A DNA stretch of 29,363 bases, from assembly GCF_002104995.1 (NCBI RefSeq), contig NW_024468373.1, positions 1-29,363 on the forward strand. Direction: 5' to 3'. This stretch comes from Linderina pennispora (Eukaryota; Kickxellomycota; Kickxellomycetes; Kickxellales; Kickxellaceae). Of the stretch, positions 17,971-26,544 are shown piece by piece. A program made the translations under genes and the position numbers. Each line of letters begins with the position of its first letter. Within the stretch, counting starts at the first letter, position 1. Under the pieces are notes generated by a model, which saw only the letters and a list, made by a program, of their open reading frames with translations, was not told where the DNA came from and did no database searches.

Positions 17971-19662
17971 CTAGTACAGGAACTCCATCCCATGTTCCAT
18001 TCCCAAAAGTCTCCTCATGGGGCGTGACCGCATCGCACAGCGCCTGAACTCGTCGTCGCTGGAGCAGGCGCCAGCGCGAACCAGCTCCCTGACGATCTCA
18101 ACCCAGCCGGCTCTGGCTGCCGCGCGCAACGCCAGGATCCCGCTCTGGCCCGACACATCGGCGCCCTCGCCGATCAGCAGACGGACAACATCCAGGTGGC
18201 CGCCACGCGCAGCATTCCGCAACGGACATTCTTCCCCCGCATGCACATTCGCCTGGGCATTAACCAATAGCCGTATGGTCTCCAGGTGCCCGCACTCGGC
18301 AGCCTCGCACAGGGCCTCGTCCTTGCTCACGTGTGCACCATATGCAAGCAATATTGCTGCAATCCGGGTGGACCCGCGCGAGCACGCGTAAACCAGGGGA
18401 CGGCCGTTGCGCGCATCTGCGTTGGCTCCGCGGGCCAGCAATAGCCGCACCAGACCAATGTGTGTTGTCGGAGAAGATGGCGTCAGCTTGTCGTGATAGC
18501 TGGTTGGGCCACTGGCGGGATTGGTAGGGGTTGCCACTACCGATGACATGGCAGTAGCAGCAGGCGAGAGCACGCTGCCCGACTGCGAGGCATACCGCGA
18601 AGCCTGCGCCTGGTTACGGTACCGGCGCGGCTGGCGCGGCATCATTGACGGAGACAGAGGGCCCGCGTTTCTGATCGCTGGCGAGTCATACAGCGGCCCA
18701 TTGCTGGGCACGCCCGCATAGGAGAACTTTAGTAGGTGCGCACGCGACATTGGTCTATCTAAATCACTACAGTAGTCTCTCAGCGGCGGCGGCTTTGGGA
18801 ACTCGCCGTCGCCCTTGTAGCATGCCGTCAGCAGGCTGCTATTGTCCATGGCCTGCGGGTCGGCACCAGCCTCAAGCAGGCATGTCACGCACTCCATGTT
18901 TGCGTCGCCGACCAGCACCGCCGACCGCAATGCCTTGGCGTGGTCGGCCATGACGCTGGCGCCATTAGCAATCAGCATCTTCACCACAGCCGTCCGCATG
19001 TGCGTCGCCGCGAGCACCAGAGGCTCGCCATCAAGAACATTGACGTCAGCACCGGCCTGTAGTAGCGCACGCACCACGCCTGTGAACCCCATGCCGCAGG
19101 CAATTCTCAGGGCCTCATCGTCATCGGCATGCACATCGATAAGGTGCTGCATGCGCCTGCACAAGTGCTCACTCCGGATATTAACTGCAGCCGACCCGCG
19201 CCAGTTCTCCAGCCCGCCGCTGCTTTCCTCAAACAGCATCTCGGGGCATTCCCGCAGCACCTGCCGCGTGCCGTCTGCCGTGTCAATGCTGTGCAGACAC
19301 ATTCGCAGGACCTTTTGCACTATCACTGTCCAGCCGTGCGAGCACGCAAACCGAAATATCCACTGGTCGTCGGCTCGCGGGTCGGCTCCCAGGTTCAGCA
19401 GCAAAAGCACGATGTCCTGGCGTATCAGCTGGGGACGCCGGCCATGCAATCCCAGCTTGCCATCCAGCACACGGTGGCGGCCAAATTCTGCCAGATAGTA
19501 GTGTGCCCGTACTGCCATCGATTGTGACACTTGGTAGAAGCATCGCGAGACCTGGGCCAGCGACGGCCACTGCGCGAACACGAATATCTGGCACAGAATG
19601 TCAAATGGCAGGGCTTTGTCGAGGGCTCTACTGCCTGGGGAGCCGCTGTATTTGTAGGACAT
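17971..19662 (-). CDS. F-box-like ankyrin-repeat protein
   Basis: A 563-residue protein. An F-box-like helix bundle is at about 17-50 (KALPFDILCQIFVFAQWPSL, then VSRCFYQVSQ); F-boxes recruit Skp1 and make the protein a substrate receptor of an SCF ubiquitin ligase. Ankyrin repeats follow in two blocks: about 80-290 (for example ALRIACGMGFTGVVRALLQ, AGADVNVLDGEPLVLAA, KMLIANGASV, CLLEAGADPQ) and about 410-545 (LVRLLLARGANADARNG, AAECGHLETIRLLVNAQANV, ARGGHLDVVRLLIGEGADV). Between them lies a Ser/Pro/Gln-rich loop of about 110 residues. F-box plus ankyrin architectures are common in fungi. The target cannot be guessed. The frame is intact. It is tandem with the upstream TBC gene, with only 166 bp between that stop and this ATG, so its promoter must be very compact. 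Confidence 0.85.
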   Translation of the reverse strand: MSYKYSGSPGSRALDKALPFDILCQIFVFAQWPSLAQVSRCFYQVSQSMAVRAHYYLAEFGRHRVLDGKLGLHGRRPQLIRQDIVLLLLNLGADPRADDQWIFRFACSHGWTVIVQKVLRMCLHSIDTADGTRQVLRECPEMLFEESSGGLENWRGSAAVNIRSEHLCRRMQHLIDVHADDDEALRIACGMGFTGVVRALLQAGADVNVLDGEPLVLAATHMRTAVVKMLIANGASVMADHAKALRSAVLVGDANMECVTCLLEAGADPQAMDNSSLLTACYKGDGEFPKPPPLRDYCSDLDRPMSRAHLLKFSYAGVPSNGPLYDSPAIRNAGPLSPSMMPRQPRRYRNQAQASRYASQSGSVLSPAATAMSSVVATPTNPASGPTSYHDKLTPSSPTTHIGLVRLLLARGANADARNGRPLVYACSRGSTRIAAILLAYGAHVSKDEALCEAAECGHLETIRLLVNAQANVHAGEECPLRNAARGGHLDVVRLLIGEGADVSGQSGILALRAAARAGWVEIVRELVRAGACSSDDEFRRCAMRSRPMRRLLGMEHGMEFLY

Positions 19663-19828
19663 TAGAAATTCACAAGGGGCATTTGGAAGGAAGCAGAGTG
19701 GAATTTACAAAAAAGGCAAGACAAGAGCAATTAAATGAGCGAAGGAGATAAAAGAGCAAGAGGGCATGGCTGCAAGGGAGGGTGCGGGACAAGGCTGATT
19801 GGCGTGCCTGCTGGAAGGCGTAGTGTCT

Positions 19829-22237
19829 TCACTCATCGTCGTCAGAGTCAAAATCACACAGTTCAAAGTCAATCCTTGTTCGGCCCAGTGCACGGGGCTC
19901 GGTCTCCATGCTGGCCCACCAGAACGGCTCCTTGTCGCCCACCACCGTGCTGCTGCTGCTCGCCGCCCGGACACCAGCAGCCGGCTTCGGAATAGTCAGG
20001 CTAGGCAGACCCTGGCGCCCATGCTGCAGCTTCGCCGCGCTGCCACCACCAGGCCGGCTACCCGAAAACGAGCCGGGCCCCGCCAGCAGCTCGCCCGCCT
20101 GCTTCCCCACCGAGCTGACCATCGGCGCAACCTCCGGCGGCGTCAAGCACACCTTGACAATGGACCGGTCGATCCTATTCGCCTGGCGCTCAATGTCCAC
20201 CAGCGAGGGCGCAGCCGCGTCGCACTCGGCCATCTTGCGCACCGCCGCCGTATTGGTCGCAGCCGAGTAGTCGACTACCTCGTAGATGTGCAGCTGCCGG
20301 GCTCCCTTGGCGGATGCGCGCACCAGCGCCAGAAGCAAATACGCCGGGGCTTGGCCGCCGTCCCATGTGGCCGACGGCGGCGGGCTCAGTGGCGATACCG
20401 GCGAGGTCGGCGCACTGCCGGGCTGCAGGAACTTGAGCTTGCCCGTGATCTGCCCGAAGAACTTGCTGACCATGATCAGCGGATCGGGCGACTGCGGCTC
20501 TGGCGATGCCAGGGTTGTGGTCGCCAGGCTGTTGACCAGCGGAGCCAGCTTTGCTGCCTGGCTATCGCTGCGTTTCCGCGGAGCCGCCGACGCCAGCACG
20601 CTGCGGCAGGCATGGACGACGCGCGCCGCCGCCCTTCTCTGTCTGATCCGCGTCGTCTCGGCAAGCAGCTGCGGCATGTCGAGCTCCTCGATGTGTCGCG
20701 GCAGACATTGCAGGAAGCCAATGCACTGCTCAAAGTCCATCGACAGAAGCCGCCCCCGGACCGCCAGCAGCACGGCGGTGAAAAAGTCAAACAGAAAGCC
20801 CAACTCGCTGCAGTCCTCGTCATCGCCCGATGCGCTCTGCTGCACACGCACATTGCAGTCAAGTCTGCCTGCGGAAAAGTTCACCGACCGGAACTGCTCC
20901 GGGTGGATCAGCTCCTCGGTCCCCTCGCACGCTGGCTGCAGTGCTCTGGTCACCTCGCGGTCGAGCAGAAACTCGGCTTCGAGCCTGCTGTCGTCGCTCT
21001 GGCTTTGGTCGGCTTCAGGCTGCTGCTGGGCCGCCGTCAGCCGTGCCCGATTCGACATCAGCGCGTCCCACAGCAACAGGACATCGGGCAGGGCAAACTC
21101 GCGCGCCCCCCACACCAGCAGCCAGCGCAGCGCAAAGTGCTCAGGCTGGATCCCCAGGCCCTCCAGCTTTGCCCACAGCTGCCGGTCCGCTGCCCGCACG
21201 CAGCTGACCCACCAGTACTTTAGTGTGTGCTGCAGGCCGCCGGTACCGCCTGTCAATAGCATCGGCACCTCAGGCGACGTTGGCCGCGGCGGACTGCGCA
21301 CGCCTGCGTTTTGCACCGAATGCATAGCAGCCACATATGACACAGCGCTGCCCGCCATCAGTGCTGCTGCCAGCACGTCTCCGTGCTGCACTTTTTGTGG
21401 CCGGGCTTCCTCTGTCTTGGGGGCAGCCAGCGTACTGTCCATGGCAGTAATAAACATATCCAGATGCACACCGCGCAGCGCCAGAATAAACAAATGGAAC
21501 GCATCCGCCTCGCAATCGGCATGCGAGTACCCAGAGACCTTCTGCTGGCTCCCCGCCAAGACATAGTAGAGCGGCGCCAGAATCTCGTTCATGCCCTGCG
21601 CGTAGCCGGCGCCGCGATTGAACTTTGCGTGCACATATAGAATCCGCGCCATCGCCTCCTCGTGCGATGCTGCGCTCCGTCCCAACCGCCCACTGCCATC
21701 TGTGTTGCCACTGACCGTCGCGCTGCCCATGACGTTGGCGACCTTTTCGCCCAGCGACTTCTTCAGATGCTCGACCTGCCACGTCAGCGAGCTCTGCACA
21801 GAGTCGCTGCGGTAAATGCTGCCTCGAGGCATCCCGTCTAGCGACTCCGAGCTGCTGACTGCTGTGCGATCACTGATGTTTGTCCCACACCGCGAGGTAT
21901 TGTCTGCCGGATTGTCCATACTGTTGTGGAACAGCGCAATGTCGGGCATCGTCCGATCCACGTCCACCCGAATCTGCGCTGCTAGCCGCGCTGACTCCTC
22001 AGTCGAAGCAATATCTGACATGACCTCGTAGTAGGAGCGACGGTGCTCGCCAAGCACCTGGGTCCACCGTGAACGCTCGCGGGGAAGGTACCCGAGAAGC
22101 AGCTGCCAGCAGAGCGCACGCAGCCCGGGCACCTCGGGGATGCCGCGGAAGCACAGGCTCGAGAGCTGCTGCAGGTCCAGCCGTGGCTTGCTTGAGCTGA
22201 ACAGCACGTCGTCAAACTCGACAAGCCTAAAATACAT
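19829..22237 (-). CDS. TBC-domain Rab GTPase-activating protein (TBC1D13-like)
   Basis: An 802-residue Rab GAP. The start resembles TBC1D13-type proteins: an N-terminal helix, then FRGIPEVPGLRALCWQLLLG (30-49) and LPRERSRW. Catalytic residues are present: the arginine finger in IRVDVDR (R95) and the glutamine finger in YAQGMNE (Q214). The dual-finger mechanism is established for TBC proteins. Later blocks include EADAFHLFILAL, KLEGLGIQPEHFALRWLLVW with EFALPDVLLLWD, and GFLFDFFTAVLLAVR. Several Ser/Gly-rich loops enlarge the domain (about 110-190 and in the 270-340 region). After the TBC domain, about 240 residues form a largely disordered tail ending in the acidic DFDSDDDE. The likely role is to switch off a Rab in endosomal or secretory traffic; human TBC1D13 acts on Rab35, but the fungal target is unknown. 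The frame is unbroken. Confidence 0.9.
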   Translation of the reverse strand: MYFRLVEFDDVLFSSSKPRLDLQQLSSLCFRGIPEVPGLRALCWQLLLGYLPRERSRWTQVLGEHRRSYYEVMSDIASTEESARLAAQIRVDVDRTMPDIALFHNSMDNPADNTSRCGTNISDRTAVSSSESLDGMPRGSIYRSDSVQSSLTWQVEHLKKSLGEKVANVMGSATVSGNTDGSGRLGRSAASHEEAMARILYVHAKFNRGAGYAQGMNEILAPLYYVLAGSQQKVSGYSHADCEADAFHLFILALRGVHLDMFITAMDSTLAAPKTEEARPQKVQHGDVLAAALMAGSAVSYVAAMHSVQNAGVRSPPRPTSPEVPMLLTGGTGGLQHTLKYWWVSCVRAADRQLWAKLEGLGIQPEHFALRWLLVWGAREFALPDVLLLWDALMSNRARLTAAQQQPEADQSQSDDSRLEAEFLLDREVTRALQPACEGTEELIHPEQFRSVNFSAGRLDCNVRVQQSASGDDEDCSELGFLFDFFTAVLLAVRGRLLSMDFEQCIGFLQCLPRHIEELDMPQLLAETTRIRQRRAAARVVHACRSVLASAAPRKRSDSQAAKLAPLVNSLATTTLASPEPQSPDPLIMVSKFFGQITGKLKFLQPGSAPTSPVSPLSPPPSATWDGGQAPAYLLLALVRASAKGARQLHIYEVVDYSAATNTAAVRKMAECDAAAPSLVDIERQANRIDRSIVKVCLTPPEVAPMVSSVGKQAGELLAGPGSFSGSRPGGGSAAKLQHGRQGLPSLTIPKPAAGVRAASSSSTVVGDKEPFWWASMETEPRALGRTRIDFELCDFDSDDDE

Positions 22238-22893
22238 GGACTATTATAAGCGTGAGGGATGTGCGTGTAAAAAAGGCGGTGTAGATAGCTAGTGAAGAAG
22301 AGTGCCCAAGGATGTCTGCAAATAAAAAGGAGAAAAAGAAAGCGCAATGCAGCCCTGCGAGGGGTTTGCGCAGAGCGCTTTGCTGGGATAAAAGCATTCC
22401 GCCTTTCAGGGACCACGGGCCCACTGTAAACCGGTTTTCACTATATCGCCTACCTCTTTTCAAGCACTATTGATGTCATTGACGATTTGTGTGTATAAAA
22501 GTACAATATTAGAGACGCGTGTAACTGCGAGGAGTATAAAGGGAAGAGAGATAATGGCTGTTTTTAAGCTTGTCTAATAATTGCGGTGGAGGGAGGAAAG
22601 AAAGGGAGGAAACCACAAACTGTCCGCCATCAGCGCAAGCTGCGCCTCTGCCTGCACGAGCGTCTGGCAAAGAACATGCGAGGCAGGCAGCGCAGCACAG
22701 TCTGGTGCACAGCAGGCAATGGCTGGCACTCTGTTGCAACCCCACTTCCACTGGAGCCCTCGTCACGTGTCGTTGTGACCACAACTGGCAGCCCAAGGAC
22801 CAACCAGGGGAGCCCCTTTTGCTCTTTGGCTCCTTCACTGCCAAACCTTCCACTTCAGGCCTTCCTGTACATAAATTATTGAAGATTCCCAGA
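22238..22893. other. Divergent promoter region (656 bp) with TATA-like boxes
   Basis: It lies between the Rab GAP (minus) and the PP1 inhibitor (plus). TATAAAA at 22494-22500 and TATAAA at 22535-22540 on the plus strand could drive the plus gene, which would then have a long leader or a 5' intron: TTCCCAG lies just before the ATG at 22894. A CACGTG E-box is near 22764. No independent gene is evident. Confidence 0.4.
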
Positions 22894-23371
22894 ATGCCGT
22901 CGCCAGCCACGCTCCAAAACACCCGCCCGACCGCCGCCAGCGAGCACGCCAGCAGCAGCGAGTCCAGTTCGCGCGCCAGCCCCGCCCTCAGCAACCTGGC
23001 AGGCTCCCGCACACGCATGCTGGGCGGCCCCGGTACGCCCTCGCACGGGTCGCGCACAATGGTTATATCGACGAGCTCGCGCGAGGAGTCGCCCGAGGGG
23101 ATCCTGCATCTGCGCGGCCACGAGCGACGTTCTCCGGCAGGCAACCGGGTGCAGTGGACCGACGACACGGTTGACAACGAGCACATGGGGAAGAAGAAGT
23201 CGAAGGTCTGCTGCATTTTCCGGAAAGCAGCGGCAGTTTGGCGAGTCGGACTCGGAGAGCAGCAGCGGCGAGTCTGATGACGATGGGCCGAACGAGTACG
23301 AGCGCATGCCCAGGCACAAGCCCAGGGGCAAGCACAGCCACCATCATCACAGCGGTGAGTGCCAGCACTAG
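22894..23371 (+). CDS. YPI1: Type 1 protein phosphatase inhibitor (Ypi1/PPP1R11 family), one frame change
   Basis: A small, mostly disordered nuclear regulator of protein phosphatase 1. The conserved core is [20 protein letters not shown] followed by KVCCIF. RVQW corresponds to the RVxF/W PP1-docking site, and the DNEHM and CCIF blocks are hallmarks of the human and yeast homologues. After CCIF the frame changes at the AAA run 23224-23226. In the next frame the protein continues [20 protein letters not shown], matching the family's FGES-plus-acidic-Ser segment, then a basic His-rich tail with [11 protein letters not shown] and the stop at 23369-23371. The break is best explained by one extra A. 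The product would be about 158 residues, near the size of yeast Ypi1. The N-terminal 85 residues are Ser/Ala-rich. The start at 22894 is the first ATG giving a plausible length; the frame is open further upstream. Confidence 0.88.
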
Positions 23372-23635
23372 AGCGTGATCACAGCAAATCGATTAAGGAA
23401 TTTGCACTCGACAGCGTATGGCTGGACGACTCCGTCTGCTGCTGCATGCGTGGAAGCCTTCAGCAACAGCAGAATCAGGATGCCAGCCAGCTTTTGTGCT
23501 AGCGTTAATGCCCAAGAATAGCTTCCTAGAAAGCGCCAAAACTGCCCTCCCCAACACCAACCAGGAAATCACCTTGCATGCGCGGACAGATGCGCATACG
23601 CACGCAACTAGTTGGCTCAAGCTGGGCTCGTAAAG

Positions 23636-23706
23636 CAGCGAAATAAAACAGCAAAAAAAACAGCAAAGAAAACAGCAAAAAAAAAAACAGCAAAAGAAAA
23701 CAGCAA
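23636..23706 (+). repeat. A-rich CAGC microsatellite-like repeat
   Basis: Five to six units of CAGC separated by A-runs with an occasional G, at 12-15 base spacing (CAGC at 23636, 23649, 23661, 23673, 23688, 23701). It lies between Ypi1 and the first copper oxidase. It is a length-variable simple repeat, and apparent minus-strand coding across it is an artefact. Confidence 0.75.
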
Positions 23707-24015
23707 GTTCAACTGTATGAATGATCCGCAATGTACATGCAGGATAATGGCAACTCCTTCACCCTAGCTGTCTTTGTAAGCTGCCTTTTTTCTCGCGATT
23801 TCCCGAGTGTGGCGTCTCTCGCTAATGCCAGCGCAAATTGGGAGGACTGCCTCGAATGCCAAACAGCTGGTGATCCCCTGTCCCCCGGCTTACGCAAAAG
23901 AGTGCCTCACAACCCCGACTCGCACGCTCCCCCGATGTCCGTCCGTAGCCGCTCTGCTACGAGCAATGTCCGACCAGCTCTTTGAGGCATATTATCTTGC
24001 AGCAAAAATCTCTCT

Positions 24016-24021
24016 TATAAA
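24016..24021 (+). promoter_or_regulatory. TATA box of multicopper oxidase 1
   Basis: TATAAA about 100 bases before the ATG at 24120, followed by a pyrimidine-rich leader. The second copy has a TATA box at a nearly equal distance. Confidence 0.6.
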
Positions 24022-24119
24022 GCACACGGGTATCCTGCAGTCCATTGTTCCTGCAACATCCCTCTGCATCCCCACCCTCCTCCCTGCTATATCTCCGCCT
24101 ATTACCTACTACCTATAAA

Positions 24120-25750
24120 ATGCGTCTTTCGAGCTGCATTCTCCTTTTTGCTGCCGCAGTGCAAGCAAAGCGAGTTGTCCACAACTGGGACATCACCTAC
24201 TTGAACACCAGCCGCGGCCTGGACCAGGCGCCGAAGCGCGGCATCACTGTCAATGGAAAGTTCCCGCTGCCCATTGTTGAAGCTGAAGTCGGCGACCTTC
24301 TGGTGCTCAATGTCCACAACTCGCTCGACGTGCCCACTTCTCTGCATGCCCATGGTATCTACCAGCATGGCACCAACTACTACGATGGTGTTGGCATGTT
24401 CACCGAGTGCTCGATTGCCCCCGGCAGCAACTTCACGTACGAGATCCCCCTGAAGCAGTCAGGAACCCATTGGATCCATGGACACACAGCCGAGCAGAAC
24501 TTTGACGGGCTGCGCACCACCCCTCATCATCCGTGACCCCCGGGAGCGCTGGGACTACGATGACGAGTACTTGTTTGTGCTTGAGGACTGGTCGCCCGTG
24601 GACCATGCAGCAGTCAATGGATTTCCTGCTGAAACCGAACCTGGCCGGCCTGCCCCTCAACCCGCCGCCCCACGGCCTCATCAACGAGTCAATGGCACGC
24701 TTACCAAGCCCATCAAGTTTGAGCCTGGAAAGACCTACCGCATCCGCCTTCTCCCGATGACGAGTTTCCCGAACCTCGAGTTTTGTCATTGACGACCACG
24801 ACCTGATTCTGTACGAGATCGATGGCGTGCGCACAAAGCCCAAGACGCTGAAGACTATCCGTGTTACCCCTGGACAGCGCGCCTCGGTGCTGGTCAAGGC
24901 AAAGCGGTCAAGGTCGAACAACTACTCGTACCATGTCACCATGAACTCGCCGGGAACGCCTGTGCTCGCTGGTGCCCTGCCATTCACATTCAATGGCACT
25001 GTCGAGTACGACCCCAAGGCGCCGCCTTGGCTCCACCACTGTGATTCCGTCTGAGGAGTTCGATGAGCTCACCGCCGAGTCGCTCGACTACCTGCCGGCG
25101 CTCCAGGACCGACCACTCACTTCTTCATGAACGCCACGTGGGGATTCACGCCAGACGTCGTCCTGTACGATACCTTCGACTATGTTGAGTTCCGCGCACC
25201 CAAGGTCCCAACACTGTTCAGCGCACTGACCATGGGCGACAAGGCCAAGAACCCGCTCATCTACGGCCCACAGACAAATGCCAGGGTGCTAAACTACAAC
25301 GAGGTCATTGAAATAGTCCTGTTCAGTACCTCGATTGCACCCCACCCATTCCACCTCCACGGCCACACGTTCCAGGTCAATTGAGCGTGGCATGCTTCAT
25401 GATGTCAATGGAACCACCCGCCGCACCGTCCCAGCTATGGCTTCTCGCCTCTTCGCCGCGATACTGTGTTCCTTGGTCCATTCCAGTATGTTGTGATTCG
25501 CTTCCGCGCCGACAATCCGGGTGTGTGGCTCTTCCACTGCCACATGGACTGGCACAGCCCGAATCTCCGTAGTGTATTTGTTTCTGCGCCTGATGTCATG
25601 CAGAGGACACTGAGGGTCCCGCAGTCAGTTTTTGACCAGTGCCGCATTCCAGGGTATTCCGACCAGCGGAAAACGTGGTTGGTAGAAATGACTAACAACA
25701 TCGACGGTGCGCCAATCCTTCCTGCACTCCTAGCCAGCCCTCCTCACTAA
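24120..25750 (+). CDS. Secreted Fet3-like multicopper oxidase, copy 1 (frame-broken)
   Basis: A roughly 540-residue three-domain blue copper oxidase spread over several frames. Signal peptide: MRLSSCILLFAAAVQA. Copper motifs in order: SLHAHG (24338-24355), WIHGH (24471-24485), HPFHLHGH (near 25345-25368) and HCHMDWH (25535-25555). Fet3-like blocks such as APKVPTLFSALTMGD and [10 protein letters not shown] support a Fet3 relationship. There is no C-terminal membrane anchor, so a soluble secreted enzyme is expected. Frame changes lie near 24516, 24596, 24690, 24785, 25030, 25110, 25382 and 25433. Conserved sequence resumes after each one, so assembly indels are more likely than decay. The acidic residues that make yeast Fet3 a ferroxidase (Glu185, Asp409) appear absent, so the substrate may be phenolic or another reductant rather than Fe(II). 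No Ftr1 permease gene is adjacent. An AATAAA follows at 25819. Confidence 0.85.
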
Positions 25751-25818
25751 TGGCGCTGCCTCATTACAATAGACGCACACATTGTTGATTAGTGGATTGC
25801 AGATGTGATACAAATGGC

Positions 25819-25824
25819 AATAAA
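25819..25824 (+). terminator. Poly(A) signal AATAAA of oxidase 1
   Basis: AATAAA about 70 bases after the stop codon of copy 1, in AT-rich sequence. Confidence 0.5.
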
Positions 25825-26445
25825 TAGCAGCATCACAAATAATCTATTAACGTATTGAGTATATGTACCATGTACCACGAAGGTATTAGCTCCTCAAATG
25901 CGCAGATCTCTGCTGCAGACTGATTCCATCTTGGGTGAGCCATCAAACCAACATACTATATTATGATAGAGCTGCTGACAATTCTGCATTTAGATATGTG
26001 CATTGTCCATTTTGTTGTCTGTCTCTTGCCATTTTCTGCTGATGCATTGTGCTTGTATTGAGTATGTTGGGACCAATTGTCGCTAAAAAAGAATGGCACG
26101 GTATATGTGATGCAGACACCTGATACACAGTCCTAGCGGCATCAGGTGTAGTCATTTGGCGGAATTGCGGCTGTTGTCTGCAGCCAGTAGTGGAAAATGT
26201 TGAGTACAAGACATTTGTGAATGCGATAAGCAGGATGTGCCCAACACCATTGGACACAAGAAATGCCAACCACATTGATGCAGACCGAAGCACAATTCTA
26301 AATCTCAACCAAACCAATGCAGCGTGGCGATGAGTTCCTTGGGCAATCTATCGTAGCCATTTCTCCCTCTACCTTTTTGTGTTTTCAATTGTTCTAAGCA
26401 TGCCACCAGAGTTCTGCAAGGCATGGAGCTGGGCCCGAGATAGGG

Positions 26446-26453
26446 TATATAAA
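26446..26453 (+). promoter_or_regulatory. TATA box of multicopper oxidase 2
   Basis: TATATAAA about 95 bases before the ATG at 26545. Confidence 0.6.
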
Positions 26454-26544
26454 GCAGCAGACATCTGACATGCATTCTTATTTCAAACGCATCTCAGACC
26501 CACACTTTCATTCGTCTACTTCATTCCATCTCATCATTCCTGTA

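Larger units (their letters stand above)
23372..24119 (+). other. Spacer upstream of the first multicopper oxidase
   Basis: 748 bp holding the 3' end of the Ypi1-like gene, the A-rich repeat and the oxidase promoter, whose TATA box lies about 100 bases before the ATG. I see no other gene. Confidence 0.5.
25751..26544 (+). other. Spacer between the tandem oxidases
   Basis: 794 bp with the 3' end of copy 1 and the promoter of copy 2. It does not resemble the spacer upstream of copy 1 by eye, apart from a TATA box and a short pyrimidine-rich leader at similar positions, so the duplication is either old or limited to the coding region. A minus-strand frame at 25961-26317 has no protein-like features. 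Confidence 0.45.

Noticed and set aside
19799-21566. Long plus-strand frames (474 and 426 residues) opposite the Rab GAP gene
   Set aside because: They are antisense shadows of a GC-rich coding region. The minus-strand frame has TBC motifs and catalytic residues, while the plus frames are Arg/Ser/Pro-rich without domains.
23636-23706. CRISPR-like array
   Set aside because: The repeated element is only CAGC with A-runs at 12-15 base spacing. It is a simple-sequence repeat in a eukaryotic context, with no unique spacers.
23393-23731. Minus-strand frame with Phe/Cys-rich 'FFCCFFFCCF' sequence
   Set aside because: It is a translation of the A-rich CAGC simple repeat, not a cysteine-rich protein.
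24433-24921. Apparent introns in the oxidase genes explaining the frame changes
   Set aside because: Conserved protein sequence continues within one or two codons on each side of every change, leaving no room for an intron and no GT...AG pairs. Single-base indels fit better.
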